From contig CANNBJ010000006.1 in the NCBI GenBank assembly GCA_947502835.1, positions 153,106-217,105 on the forward strand: a stretch of 64,000 nt of DNA. Direction: 5' to 3'. Positions 17,329 through 27,888 of the stretch are shown here, in pieces. The DNA comes from Bdellovibrionales bacterium (GTDB lineage: Bacteria; Bdellovibrionota; UBA1018; CAIMNF01). The translations under genes were made by a program, and so were the position numbers. The notes under the pieces were generated by a model. That model made no database searches and had not been told where the DNA came from. It saw only the letters and a program-made list of their open reading frames with translations. Each line of letters starts with the position of its first letter. The stretch's first letter is position 1.

Positions 17329-17945
17329 TCCACCGGAATATGAACCTCGTTGCGACGAAGAAACCAAGGGGTAAAGGGCGCATTGAAGCGTGCGAAGGTT
17401 GCAGGGCCAGACTCTTTCATGCCCTTTGATTTGATCCAATTCCGGAGCGTCTCCTCGCGCGTCCGATAGCGTTCCTCGGACCAGGTGCCGGAGTAGCGAA
17501 ACACAGCGACCTTGTGGGAGGGAATCAAACGAAGCTTGACCCTCTCATCATTCGGAACAGGAAGTGTCTCGAGCGTGAATGATGACGGCATGGTGAAACT
17601 GACCAAGTATTTCCCGGATGTGGTCGCTGCAAGACCCACGGGAGCGGTCATCTCGATTTTCTGGCCTTTTGACAGACCCACCGGGGCTGTCATGTCGATT
17701 TTTGTTTTCTGCCGATTTCCCCCGAAAATGTAGCCCGCAAGGCGACGGAAGCCCTCATTGCCGGAACCTTCGAAATCGCCAGAAACTTCGGTCTCCGCGA
17801 CGATGCCCGGCTCATATTCCCGAAGTTCGATCTCATCCTCTTTCAGGATGGATTTGAATTTAGGTTCTTCAATCGCCATGGCTACCTCCGGACTCAAACA
17901 CAAAAGAGCTAATAAAAACAGGATCGGCTTTTTCACGGGCTTCAC
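17325..17945 (-). CDS. SOUL-family heme-binding protein, exported
   Basis: 206 residues with a signal peptide (about 1-24, cleavage after A-M-A). The remainder matches the SOUL/HBP fold: E-I-E-L-R-E-Y-E-P-G-I-V-A-E-T, F-R-R-L-A-G-Y-I-F-G, and a duplicated I-x-M-T-A-P-V-G-L (residues about 83-104), the SOUL hallmark M-T-A-P-V. SOUL proteins bind heme or tetrapyrroles loosely; in bacteria the role is unclear. It is upstream of and translationally coupled to the DUF455/ATP-grasp gene, so a shared metal or tetrapyrrole job is possible. Repeat copy B separates it from the VWA gene. Confidence 0.88.
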   Translation of the reverse strand: MKPVKKPILFLLALLCLSPEVAMAIEEPKFKSILKEDEIELREYEPGIVAETEVSGDFEGSGNEGFRRLAGYIFGGNRQKTKIDMTAPVGLSKGQKIEMTAPVGLAATTSGKYLVSFTMPSSFTLETLPVPNDERVKLRLIPSHKVAVFRYSGTWSEERYRTREETLRNWIKSKGMKESGPATFARFNAPFTPWFLRRNEVHIPVE

Positions 17946-18058
17946 TCTACCGCGTTTGCCATTTTCCGGAAACTATCCCTTCACGAATTGGCCGCGATCT
18001 TTGAGCGCGCCCAGGATGGGCTGCCGCGAAAAGTACCGGATGTTCGAGGGGAACTCAC

Positions 18059-18250
18059 TGGCATCTTTGAATGGGCACGGACCTAAGTGGATTAGCCAGG
18101 AGCTATTTGGAATGATTGAGTTTTGGTCGACTCTCGCGAGACAGGATTGGCGCAAGCGAGGCCGCAGGATGCGGCTCGGAGACCAAAATTCAATCATTCC
18201 AAACAGCTTCTCGTGAGTCCATTGATGTCCATGCCCATTCAAAGATGCCA
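18059..18250. repeat. Intergenic repeat, copy B (192 bp, near-perfect hairpin)
   Basis: Two 70-bp arms (18059-18128 and 18181-18250) are inverted repeats matching at about 59 of 70 positions without gaps. The 52-bp centre holds two further small palindromes (TCTCGCGAGA, and GCCGCA/TGCGGC around a short loop). The outer 22 bp are the same terminus as copies A and C. Short frames cross it on both strands but only read through the palindrome and are not taken as genes. It fills most of the 311-bp gap 17946-18256 and ends 6 bp past the VWA stop. Confidence 0.8.
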
Positions 18251-18256
18251 GCTGGC

Positions 18257-19159
18257 TCACTTCACCCAACTGCGAATCGCGTGCAACAAAAAGCGTGGAA
18301 GCTCGTGCATCTCTCGCACTTCGGCAAATCGTCCTTGGCCCGTATCGGCAATTTCGCGCATGACGGCCCGCCCGCCAGGATCCTTCCCGATCTTTACCGG
18401 GTAAATCGCCCTGAATTTACGCGCCTCGATCACCGGATTTTTTCCTTCGGTATATCTTCCGTCACTGATCAAGATGACTCGTGATGCCGGGAGACGCGAG
18501 GCTCCGATCCGCTCGAGCGCCGACCGAAGCCCCCGCTCAATATTGGTAAACCCTCCGGCCGGGATCGAGAGAGTGCGCTCAATGGCAAGGCCTGTATCGA
18601 TCTTCTCCCCGAACTCCTTGATGGCGTGAATCTCGGAATCAAATCCGAGGATACACAGCGCATCCGAAGGAACACTCTCGCAGGTGGCCGCAACGGTCAC
18701 CCCGAGAAGCGCAAGTTTTTCGCCTTTCATTGAAAGCGAGGTATCGAGCAAAAGTACAAGTCCATGTTCCTTCTCGGAGCGGACTTGAAACATGGGTTCC
18801 GCCTGAAGAAGGGTTTCTTCCACATCCAGCTCCAACGATCCTCCACGAGCAGCCCATTCCCGGGCCGAATGCTGATCCACGGTCAGATATCGATAGGGCT
18901 TTTGAATCGGTCCCAAACTCTCACGGGCCTTTTCCAAAATCGAGAGAATGGCTTTTTCGCTCATCTCCTTTTTTTTCTTTGGTTCAAGGTAGCCGTATCG
19001 TTGAATGTCGCGGAACCTGACTGCAAGATCCCAATCGTCTTTCTTGTCATGTCCTTGCGGGTCGCTCTGGTCGCCTGCGCGTCCGGAGTCATCCGAGCTC
19101 TCGCCCGTCTGCTCCACCTCATCTTCATCCGATATTGAATCCGCATGAAAAATCAGCAT
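18257..19159 (-). CDS. VWA-domain protein paired with MoxR ATPase
   Basis: 300 residues. An acidic, low-complexity N-terminus (about 1-45) and a linker precede a von Willebrand A domain (about 130-300). The metal-ion-dependent adhesion site is D139-T-S141-L-S143 (D-x-S-x-S), with a second metal loop at I-L-I-S-D-G-R. The adjacent upstream gene encodes a MoxR-type AAA ATPase 38 bp away. MoxR/VWA pairs act as chaperones that insert metals or mature protein complexes; the client here is not evident. No signal peptide, so cytosolic. Confidence 0.82.
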   Translation of the reverse strand: MLIFHADSISDEDEVEQTGESSDDSGRAGDQSDPQGHDKKDDWDLAVRFRDIQRYGYLEPKKKKEMSEKAILSILEKARESLGPIQKPYRYLTVDQHSAREWAARGGSLELDVEETLLQAEPMFQVRSEKEHGLVLLLDTSLSMKGEKLALLGVTVAATCESVPSDALCILGFDSEIHAIKEFGEKIDTGLAIERTLSIPAGGFTNIERGLRSALERIGASRLPASRVILISDGRYTEGKNPVIEARKFRAIYPVKIGKDPGGRAVMREIADTGQGRFAEVREMHELPRFLLHAIRSWVK

Positions 19160-19197
19160 GCCTTCGGGAGCTGCCCCCGCGGACTCAGAGCGTGGGC

Positions 19198-20040
19198 CTA
19201 GAAACCGGGCTTTTTTTTTAACGAAGCCTTAAGCTCCGACATCAGTTCATCCAGAAGCTCGGCATAGTGACGATTGGAGAATTTGCCTGTTTGAAGCTCA
19301 ATCCGATTGGCAAGCACGCTTCGAGCCGCAAGAAAGAATCGCTCCTCAGTGAGGGATCCTGGCTTTTCCGCACGCAGGATCTGGGCAAGGGCGATTGCGG
19401 CCCTTACCGAGGCTCCCCGCTTCACCTTGGGATGCGTGCGCGTAAGCCGCACAAGCTCCACACAGGACTCGACCGGAACAGGCGCACCCTCCGGTTTCAG
19501 ATGGCTTTTGACCACCTCAATCTCTTCGTCTTCGGTGAGCGGCGCAATCCCGATCCACTCAAGGCGGTCGAGCAGCGCCTCCGAGAGTGTGGATGTGGCG
19601 ACAAACTCGCGCGGGTTCTGGGTTGCAATCACCGAAAACCCGGGCTGCGCCTTCAGCTCGCCCAAAACCGGAATCTGGATCTTCCCCTCGTCGAGCGCGG
19701 GAAGCAAGACATTCTGGACCATCTCCGGCATCCGGTTCAACTCATTGATGAGCAGGATCTCGCCCTCCTCCATCGCCTGATACAACGGGCCCGGAATGAA
19801 ACTTTCGCGCACAAAGCCCCGCTCCATGACGAGCTTTGGATCAAAGGAGCCTACCAACTTTTGCTCGGTGTAGCGACCATCCCCGTCCACCCGGACCACA
19901 GGCCGACCGAGCTTTTCCGATACGGCCAAGGCAAGCGTGGTTTTCCCAACGCCCACAGCCCCCTCCAAGAGCACGTGACGGCCGGATTTCATCATTTTTT
20001 CGATTTGATCCTGTTCGGATTTCCGTCCGACGAGCTTCAT
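19198..20040 (-). CDS. MoxR-type AAA+ ATPase (VWA partner)
   Basis: 280 residues. Walker A is G27-A-V-G-V-G-K-T34, Walker B is I-L-L-I-N-E-L-N-R-M, sensor 1 is I-A-T-Q-N-P, and the arginine-finger region is A-L-L-D-R-L. This matches the MoxR/RavA branch, whose members remodel VWA-bound complexes. It lies 16 bp downstream of the small membrane protein gene and immediately upstream of the VWA gene. A second, separate MoxR gene lies at 24413-25279 with different partners. Confidence 0.88.
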   Translation of the reverse strand: MKLVGRKSEQDQIEKMMKSGRHVLLEGAVGVGKTTLALAVSEKLGRPVVRVDGDGRYTEQKLVGSFDPKLVMERGFVRESFIPGPLYQAMEEGEILLINELNRMPEMVQNVLLPALDEGKIQIPVLGELKAQPGFSVIATQNPREFVATSTLSEALLDRLEWIGIAPLTEDEEIEVVKSHLKPEGAPVPVESCVELVRLTRTHPKVKRGASVRAAIALAQILRAEKPGSLTEERFFLAARSVLANRIELQTGKFSNRHYAELLDELMSELKASLKKKPGF

Positions 20041-20056
20041 CCGGAGTGTGTTTCCT

Positions 20057-20232
20057 TCAACTGAATTGGGTTTTGTAGAGAATATAGATCATGATCACCA
20101 TGAAGATCACGATTGGAATTTGCAACACTGCGTACAAAAAGAGGGGGCTCTTTTCGACCGGAACATCAAAGGAATCGGTGCTCTTTGGAACCTTTGTCTG
20201 CTGAACATCCCCATTTTTTCCATCTGAGTCAC

Positions 20233-20236
<4 letters not shown>
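20057..20236 (-). CDS. Small single-pass membrane protein (59 aa)
   Basis: The frame is open upstream to 20407, but the ATG at 20236 overlaps the permease stop (ATGA) and gives a sensible 59-residue protein: a polar, acidic N-terminus (1-30) followed by one membrane helix (about 33-54, L-F-L-Y-A-V-L-Q-I-P-I-V-I-F). It ends K-T-Q-F-S. Coupling to the APC permease suggests an accessory subunit, but no family is recognised. Confidence 0.65.
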
Positions 20237-22008
<1,772 letters not shown>

Positions 22009-22079
22009 ATACTTGACGCACTCCTCTAAATGGGTATGATCGCGTCCGAGGATAAAACACCAACTGGGAGAAATAAACA

Positions 22080-23675
22080 ATGGCAAATCTTTTCCTGAAA
22101 AAGGATCTGAACAAGCTCATTTCGGACGCAGGCGACCCGAACGCAAGTGAACACTCGGGCGGCTTGAAGCGACACCTGAATGCGCTGAACCTCACTCTCC
22201 TGGGAGTCGGCGGAATCATTGGCGCCGGAATTTTCTCGCTCACCGGAGTCGCTGCTGCGAACTATGCGGGGCCGGGGATTGTTTTCAGTTTTATCATCGG
22301 TGGAATCCTGTGCGCCTTTGCAGGCCTGTGCTACGCCGAAATGGCCGCCATGGTTCCGGTATCGGGATCAGCCTATGCGTATTCCTATGCCACCTTGGGT
22401 GAATTCATTGCCTGGATCATTGGCTGGGACTTGATTCTGGAATACGCCTTCGGTTCAGTGACCGTGGCTGCGGCGTGGTCCGGATATTTTGTTTCGCTGT
22501 TTCAAAAAACGCTTGGGATTCCATTTACCGACACTCTATTGCAGTTCACCAAGGGCCCTTGGGAGCTCGTGACCCTGGCGGATGGTTCGCAAGTTCATGG
22601 AATCTGGAATCTTCCTGCTTCGATCGTTGCCCTTTTTGTCGGCATGGTCTTGTACCGGGGAATCAAAGAAAGCGCGACTCTGAACAATCTCATCGTCGCA
22701 ATCAAGCTTACGATTATTCTTGCCTTCATCGCGGTTGGCTGGGGCGTGATCAATTCTGTGAACTGGCATGCAAACCCCGGAGCGGAAGGTCTTGCGGGCT
22801 TTGTTCCTGCGGTCGCCAAGTCGCTCAGAAACGGTGAGGAAATCATGAGCTTTGGCTGGCCCGGAGTCCTGACCGGTGCGGGAGTCGTATTTTTTGCCTA
22901 CATCGGATTTGATGCGGTTTCGACCACGGCACAGGAGGCAAAGAACCCGCAGCGGGATCTTCCGATCGGGATTCTGGCTTCCCTCTTCATCTGTACCGCG
23001 ATCTACATCCTGATGGCGCTTGTGATGACCGGAGTGGTTCCTTATCAGGAACTGGGAGTTCCTGATCCAGTTGCGGTCGGTGTGGATCGCATCGTGAGCC
23101 TTCGTGGCTGGAGCGAGGGCGCTCAAAAAACCCTCTCCTTTGCAGTGAAGTTCGGGGCGCTTATGGGACTCACCTCGGTGATTCTCGTGCTGATGCTGGG
23201 ACAAACCCGGATTTTCTACTCCATGGCAAAAGACGGACTTCTTCCCTGGTTTGATCAGCTCCATAAAACGTTTCAAACCCCCCACAAAGCAACCTCCATC
23301 ACGGCGATCTTCGTTGCGTTTTGTGCGGGCTGCATGCCGATGAGCCTCGTGGGAGAACTCGTATCGATCGGGACACTCCTTGCGTTTGTTTTGGTGTGCG
23401 TGGGTGTGGTGATTCTCCGGGTGAAATCCCCGAATACCCCTCGCCCCTTCAAGGCCCCCCTCTTTTGGTTTGTAGGCCCGGCCGGTGCGCTCTCGTGCCT
23501 TTGGGTGATGAGTGGCTTGCCAAAAGACACCTGGATCAGGCTTTTTGTCTGGCTTGCGATCGGGTTTGTGATTTACTTCGTCTACGGGATCAAACACTCA
23601 AGACTCAGGCAAACTCAGCCCCCCCGAAAGACAACGAGCTCCAAGGGCGGAGAAGCTCCGGCAGTTCGAGTTTAA
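22080..23675 (+). CDS. APC-family amino acid permease (divergent paralogue)
   Basis: 531 residues, about 13 helices. The same signatures as its divergent neighbour occur: G-V-G-G-I-I-G-A-G-I-F and F-F-A-Y-I-G-F-D-A-V-S-T-T-A-Q-E. The two are paralogues facing away from each other over a 71-bp spacer, so they probably share a control region. GGGAG 10 nt before the ATG supports the start. It is followed at 15 bp by two DoxX-like genes. Confidence 0.88.
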   Translation: MANLFLKKDLNKLISDAGDPNASEHSGGLKRHLNALNLTLLGVGGIIGAGIFSLTGVAAANYAGPGIVFSFIIGGILCAFAGLCYAEMAAMVPVSGSAYAYSYATLGEFIAWIIGWDLILEYAFGSVTVAAAWSGYFVSLFQKTLGIPFTDTLLQFTKGPWELVTLADGSQVHGIWNLPASIVALFVGMVLYRGIKESATLNNLIVAIKLTIILAFIAVGWGVINSVNWHANPGAEGLAGFVPAVAKSLRNGEEIMSFGWPGVLTGAGVVFFAYIGFDAVSTTAQEAKNPQRDLPIGILASLFICTAIYILMALVMTGVVPYQELGVPDPVAVGVDRIVSLRGWSEGAQKTLSFAVKFGALMGLTSVILVLMLGQTRIFYSMAKDGLLPWFDQLHKTFQTPHKATSITAIFVAFCAGCMPMSLVGELVSIGTLLAFVLVCVGVVILRVKSPNTPRPFKAPLFWFVGPAGALSCLWVMSGLPKDTWIRLFVWLAIGFVIYFVYGIKHSRLRQTQPPRKTTSSKGGEAPAVRV

Positions 23676-23690
23676 TTTAAGGGTAACCGA

Positions 23691-24035
23691 ATGGAAAACA
23701 TCATTCCTGTTCTTCAAGTCTTGATTGCCGCTTCCATCTGGGTGGTCTGGGTCTTTCGTTTTGACAATATCGTGAAGGAGTTTGAGCAGTTCGGGTATCC
23801 CGTTTGGTTTCGAAGCCTGATCGGTGCTTTAAAGATCAGCCTTGCGACCTTGCTCGTTGCCGGGATTTGGTTTCCAACGCTTGTGTTTTATTCTGCAAGC
23901 TCGATGGCGCTCCTCATGATGGGGGCCCAAATCACCCATATCCGAGTCAGGAATCCACTGAAGAAGTTTTTTCCCTCGTTTGCACTCCTCGCATTGAGCC
24001 TCTTTGTCGCCTACTCGCACATGGGTCAATCCTAA
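23691..24035 (+). CDS. DoxX-like four-helix membrane protein 1
   Basis: 114 residues, almost entirely hydrophobic, with four helices (about 5-25, 43-62, 66-85 and 95-111). The pattern R-F-x-N-I-V-K-E-F-E-Q-F-G-Y-P after helix 1 is typical of the DoxX-like (DUF4149/DoxX_2) group. Function in the family is largely unknown, with links to redox or quinone chemistry. It lies 15 bp after the permease and abuts the next gene (TAAGTG). Confidence 0.7.
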   Translation: MENIIPVLQVLIAASIWVVWVFRFDNIVKEFEQFGYPVWFRSLIGALKISLATLLVAGIWFPTLVFYSASSMALLMMGAQITHIRVRNPLKKFFPSFALLALSLFVAYSHMGQS

Positions 24036-24371
24036 GTGCTCCTGAATGCGGCATCGATCCTCTCGGGCATCGGGTTTCTTTTGTATGGCCTCCAGTGCCT
24101 GCGCTCCCCATTCATGAAACAAGAGTTTGAAAGGTTCAAAGTCCCGCAATTCCGGACGCTCACCGGGGTACTCGAAATCCTGGGCGGACTTGGAGTCATT
24201 CTCGGAATCTATTTTCCGCCCATTGGCATTCTTGCGTCACTCGGTCTTTGCCTTCTCATGGGGCTTGGTGTCGTCACGCGAGTCAAGATCAAGGACACGT
24301 GGATTCAGTGCTTGCCCGCCCTGTTTTTTTGCCTGTTGAACGGCGTGATCGCGGCGCTGCATTTGAGATAA
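24036..24371 (+). CDS. DoxX-like four-helix membrane protein 2
   Basis: 111 residues with the same four-helix plan as the gene just upstream: F-M-K-Q-E-F-E-R-F-K-V-P after helix 1, then G-V-L-E-I-L-G-G-L-G-V-I-L-G. The two are tandem paralogues. The start is the GTG immediately after the upstream TAA, so translation is probably coupled. It may pair with protein 1 in a heteromer; that is inference. Confidence 0.68.
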   Translation: MLLNAASILSGIGFLLYGLQCLRSPFMKQEFERFKVPQFRTLTGVLEILGGLGVILGIYFPPIGILASLGLCLLMGLGVVTRVKIKDTWIQCLPALFFCLLNGVIAALHLR

Positions 24372-24412
24372 TTCACTTGCGACAAGTCCCCCTTTGATCC
24401 AACTTTACTCAG

Positions 24413-25279
24413 GTGAATCGTCCTGAAATCCGCGCCCTTGACACCCTGAATTCAATCCTTCTTGGAAAGCCCCGCGAAGTGGAGCTTGCGCTTGCGACGT
24501 TCATTGCTCGCGGCTCGCTTCTGATCGAGGATCGTCCAGGCTTTGGAAAAACCACTCTTGCCAAGGGACTTGCCTCGGTGTTGGCGCTCTCCTTTGGCCG
24601 GATTCAATGCACAAATGATCTCCTCCCCATGGACATCCTGGGCCGAACGAGCCCGGATCGCGACGGACACTTGCAGTTCATAAAGGGTCCGATCTTTGCG
24701 CAAGTCGTATTGCTCGATGAACTCAATCGCGCGCCCGCGCGGACCCAAAGTGCGTTTTTGCAAGCCATGGAAGAGGGCGAAGTCACGGTGGATGGAGTTA
24801 CAACAAGGCTTCCAATCCCCCAGATGTTCATCGCAACCCAAAATCCATCCGATCACATCGGCACATCCCTCCTTCCGGAGTCGGAGCTTGATCGCTTCAT
24901 GGCACGCCTATCGATCGGTGCGCCGGAACCTTCGATTGAAAAAAAGATCCTGCTCGAAGGCCCTAGAGGAACCCCCTCGCCGCCACCTTGTCTCGATTGG
25001 AACGAGTGCCTCGGGATCCAAGCACTTGCGGATGCGGTTCATGTCTCGGAAACACTGTTGGACCTCGTGGTCCGCTTCTTAAACCACGCAAGAGCAAAGG
25101 GTGCGATCTTGTCACCCAGGGCGGGAAAGGACATGATCCGACTGACCAGGGCACTTTCTCTTCTCCGGGGCCGGAACCACGCACTGCCCTCGGACTTCAA
25201 GGACGCGCTCCTTCCGGTCATTTCCCATCGGGTAAAACATTCGCATGAAATTTCGGAATCCTTTTCGTTTCTGGCCTGA
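24413..25279 (+). CDS. MoxR-type AAA+ ATPase (DUF58/transglutaminase cluster)
   Basis: 288 residues, GTG start. It has Walker A near D-R-P-G-F-G-K-T-T, Walker B V-V-L-L-D-E-L-N-R-A-P, and sensor F-I-A-T-Q-N-P-S. The lid domain ends V-I-S-H-R-V. It resembles the YeaC/MoxR subfamily found upstream of DUF58 and transglutaminase genes. The next gene begins 35 bp before this one ends. Members are thought to act as chaperones for the DUF58 protein. The first five residues lack good support; a downstream start is possible. Confidence 0.88.
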   Translation: MNRPEIRALDTLNSILLGKPREVELALATFIARGSLLIEDRPGFGKTTLAKGLASVLALSFGRIQCTNDLLPMDILGRTSPDRDGHLQFIKGPIFAQVVLLDELNRAPARTQSAFLQAMEEGEVTVDGVTTRLPIPQMFIATQNPSDHIGTSLLPESELDRFMARLSIGAPEPSIEKKILLEGPRGTPSPPPCLDWNECLGIQALADAVHVSETLLDLVVRFLNHARAKGAILSPRAGKDMIRLTRALSLLRGRNHALPSDFKDALLPVISHRVKHSHEISESFSFLA

Positions 25280-26093
25280 AAGAATCTATTCAGTCCCAAC
25301 CCTTCGGGGACTGATTCCTCTCCTGATTACCCTGACTGCCGGATATTTTTCCTTCTTTCGCGGGTCAACGCCCCACCAATTGTTTGTGGTCACAATGTCA
25401 TTTTTCACGGTGATTCATTTGATCGAATCAAGCAAGGCGATGCGTTCGCTTGAGCTTTTGCCGGATCCGGATGCAAGCGTGTTTGCAGGCATTCCGACCT
25501 TGGTCAGGCTCATTGCCACTCCGGAAGACTCGATTTCTTCGCTTTCCTTGAACGCAGATTTTGCAAACCCGGGGCTTTTTTCGTATCCCAAAAAGCGCGT
25601 CGACCTTATCGCCCCGTCCGGGCTGTTCAGGTACTGGCGCTATTTCGAGTTCAAGGAGCGGGCGATTGTGCTTCCACCACCGCGGGATCATGGTGTGCCT
25701 TGCGGGATGGAGCAAGCAGGTGGAGCAGGAGATCCGGATGAACTGCATCCGATTCGAGATCCCCGCTTGCTTCACCTTCGGGACGAAAAGATTTTTCAAA
25801 AGACCGGAAAATCACTGCTTCGCTCCCGCACCAGTACCGAGGAGGTTCTGACGTACAAGCTCCACTGGGAGAATCTTCAGCACCTTTCCCGTAAAGAAGC
25901 GTATGAACAAATCTCTTTTTGGATCATGGAACTCGAAACAGGAACGAGCGCAATGAGATTTTCCCTTTCTGTTGATGTTCCGTTTTTCAGACCGATCCCT
26001 CTCCGCTCCCGCGAGGAAATGAGGGAGTTCAAGAGAGCTTTGGCAAGGGTCGCAGGTGAAGAGGCCTTGCGGAGGGAACCCCATGCCCCATAA
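25245..26093 (+). CDS. DUF58-like membrane-anchored protein
   Basis: 282 residues. Two membrane helices (about 20-37 and 46-62) are followed by a soluble part. The pattern resembles DUF58, the usual partner between MoxR and TgpA-like transglutaminase genes: F-K-E-R-A-I-V-L-P-P, then G-D-P-D-E-L-H-P-I-R-D in place of the common G-D-P-x-R-x-I-D-W, then T-G-K-S-L-L. The motif is degraded, so this is a divergent member. It overlaps the MoxR gene by 35 bp and the transglutaminase gene by 11 bp. Position supports the call as much as sequence does. Confidence 0.65.
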   Translation: MKFRNPFRFWPERIYSVPTLRGLIPLLITLTAGYFSFFRGSTPHQLFVVTMSFFTVIHLIESSKAMRSLELLPDPDASVFAGIPTLVRLIATPEDSISSLSLNADFANPGLFSYPKKRVDLIAPSGLFRYWRYFEFKERAIVLPPPRDHGVPCGMEQAGGAGDPDELHPIRDPRLLHLRDEKIFQKTGKSLLRSRTSTEEVLTYKLHWENLQHLSRKEAYEQISFWIMELETGTSAMRFSLSVDVPFFRPIPLRSREEMREFKRALARVAGEEALRREPHAP

Positions 26094-27300
26094 GGACACT
26101 TCCATTCTTCTTTTGGGAATTGCGGTCTTAGGCGGGACCGCCAAGTGGCATCCCGGATTCGGAATCCTCATGAGCGTCCTCTCCGTGGTATATTTCTGGT
26201 GGGCCCACGGGTTCCGGTTTGTTGGCGCGAACCTTCGGATCCTCGGGTTGCTTCTCTCGGGTGTGACCCTATTTTGGTACCTGGGTGGAAACCTTGGATT
26301 CACAGGGATTCAGGGACTGGAGCCGCTCCCGAGCGAGTACGAGTTTGATCCAAGCGAGCTGAGACGCCTGAAAAAATCAAATCGAGTCGCCCTGCGACTC
26401 GCCCTTGACCACCCTCCCACCGAGGAAGAGCGATATCTCCGATTGGGAAGCCAAAAACCCGCTCAGCTTGTCTCGGGAACCGATCATACCTCAATCTGGG
26501 CGAACAAACATTTGACCGGACTGCCTCTTGCACAAAAAATCCAAACGCTCAGGGAATGGTTTTCGGGGGAATTCCGGTATTCGCTCGACTCGGAGTGGAG
26601 CACCCTTGATTCATTCCTGTTTGAAACCAAACAGGGGTATTGTCAGCATTTTTCATTCTCCGCGCATCAGCTGCTGACCCTGTCCGGAGAAAGAGTCCAA
26701 ATGGTGTTCGGGTATTCGGGAGGAAGCTGGAACCCGGTGTTCCGGACGCTTACCTACCTCGACTCGGATGCCCATTCCTGGCTTGAGGTTTGGGACGGAA
26801 GTGTCAAAAGCATCCAAAGGATTGACCCGACCACTTGGGTCACCCGTATGGATCCGGAATCCCGGGGATTCCCCCATTCGGGAGCGCCCCTCAAGATGAG
26901 CCTGGGCTTGATCATCGCGTTCGCATGCGGCGTTCTGTTTTTCCTTCTCAGGGACCCGAGGGGCGAGCTTGCCCGGATTCTTGCAACACGCGAACCGATT
27001 TCAGAGGCCCTGAAACAGGAAGCACTCAAGGAACTCGATCGGGGGGACACGCGATCGGCGAACCGGATCGAGAACATCAGGAATGGGTATGAGACGTTGT
27101 ACTTTTCGGGGCGTTTCGGACGGAGTCCCGTTAGGGCATCGATTTTTTCCCTCCTTCTCCAAGCCCGGATTTTCAGATTTCAATCGAGGCTGCTGTGTGC
27201 ACGATTTCGGGAACGGTTTCGGGACCATTTTCTTTCGATTTCCCGTAGCCCAAACCCGGTATTTTTCTTATGCTTGTTCCATGCCACGCTTGTTGCTTAG
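26083..27300 (+). CDS. Membrane transglutaminase-like protein (TgpA type)
   Basis: 405 residues. There are three hydrophobic helices in the first 75 residues, then a transglutaminase-like core with the catalytic triad C187 (Q-G-Y-C-Q-H-F), H231 (D-A-H-S-W-L-E-V) and D248 (I-D-P-T). A further helix lies near 275-295, followed by a basic cytoplasmic tail. This is the layout of TgpA-like proteins with a periplasmic catalytic domain, although the N-terminal helical bundle is shorter than the usual six. The ATG at 26083 overlaps the DUF58-like gene. The natural substrate of the family is unknown. Confidence 0.82.
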   Translation: MPHKDTSILLLGIAVLGGTAKWHPGFGILMSVLSVVYFWWAHGFRFVGANLRILGLLLSGVTLFWYLGGNLGFTGIQGLEPLPSEYEFDPSELRRLKKSNRVALRLALDHPPTEEERYLRLGSQKPAQLVSGTDHTSIWANKHLTGLPLAQKIQTLREWFSGEFRYSLDSEWSTLDSFLFETKQGYCQHFSFSAHQLLTLSGERVQMVFGYSGGSWNPVFRTLTYLDSDAHSWLEVWDGSVKSIQRIDPTTWVTRMDPESRGFPHSGAPLKMSLGLIIAFACGVLFFLLRDPRGELARILATREPISEALKQEALKELDRGDTRSANRIENIRNGYETLYFSGRFGRSPVRASIFSLLLQARIFRFQSRLLCARFRERFRDHFLSISRSPNPVFFLCLFHATLVA

Positions 27301-27817
27301 CTTTCTTGTTCTCTGCTTCTCCATGCTCACCCCTCCTTCCTTTGCTCTCGACTCGCGAGTCCCGGATCGCTTGAATTTTGATTTGCTCCCGGTCGTGGCG
27401 AGCGCCACCCATGTGCGCGGCGCCGGTTTCGGGCTTTCGCTTGAGAAAATCAACCTTGAGGCGGGAACGATCACGGCAATCCAGGGTGATCTTTCGTTTC
27501 CCTTCATGCAAAAGCGGCTTGGAAAAAACTCATTGTTCGGGAGTCCGCCCGACTGGAATGGATCCCTGAACCTTATGGCGGAGGTGAAGCCCACGGTTTA
27601 CTTCGGTGGCAAGGTGGGGGCCTCGATGCTGGTTGAGGATGGGCCGGTGGCCTTCATGGCACTCTCGTTTCGGATGATCCCGAAGGATCCGGAATCCTGG
27701 GGCTTCTTCAACTTCTGCACCAAGCAGCTCGACATGGGGATCTTTGCGAATCGGGAACTGTATGCTGTGATTCGGTTAGGGTTTCAGCTGTACCACTATC
27801 GGGAGAATGCTCCCTAG
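27281..27817 (+). CDS. Secreted protein, possible small outer-membrane barrel
   Basis: 178 residues from the ATG at 27281, which opens a signal peptide (M-P-R-L-L-L-S-F, cleavage near S-F-A); the frame is open further upstream inside the transglutaminase gene. The rest alternates short strands and turns (G-A-G-F-G-L-S-L-E-K-I, L-M-A-E-V-K-P-T-V-Y-F-G-G-K-V-G-A). It does not end in an aromatic, so barrel status is uncertain. It overlaps the transglutaminase gene by 20 bp and closes this operon. Confidence 0.55.
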   Translation: MPRLLLSFLVLCFSMLTPPSFALDSRVPDRLNFDLLPVVASATHVRGAGFGLSLEKINLEAGTITAIQGDLSFPFMQKRLGKNSLFGSPPDWNGSLNLMAEVKPTVYFGGKVGASMLVEDGPVAFMALSFRMIPKDPESWGFFNFCTKQLDMGIFANRELYAVIRLGFQLYHYRENAP

Positions 27818-27888
27818 GAATCAGAAACCCCCGGTGTCTGCATTCACAGGCCTCCGAGGGCTTCCCCTGAAAAGTTCAACAGCTTGAT

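Noticed and set aside
17973..18269. Short open frames across repeat copy B on both strands
   Set aside because: They simply read through the palindrome; the two strands give near-identical peptides because the arms are inverted repeats.
22536..23597. 353-codon open frame on the minus strand
   Set aside because: It lies fully inside the APC permease gene on the plus strand; it is His/Lys/Arg-rich with no recognisable product, a shadow of permease codon bias. The same holds for long frames at 4539-5507, 11642-12526, 50214-51233 and 51498-52415.
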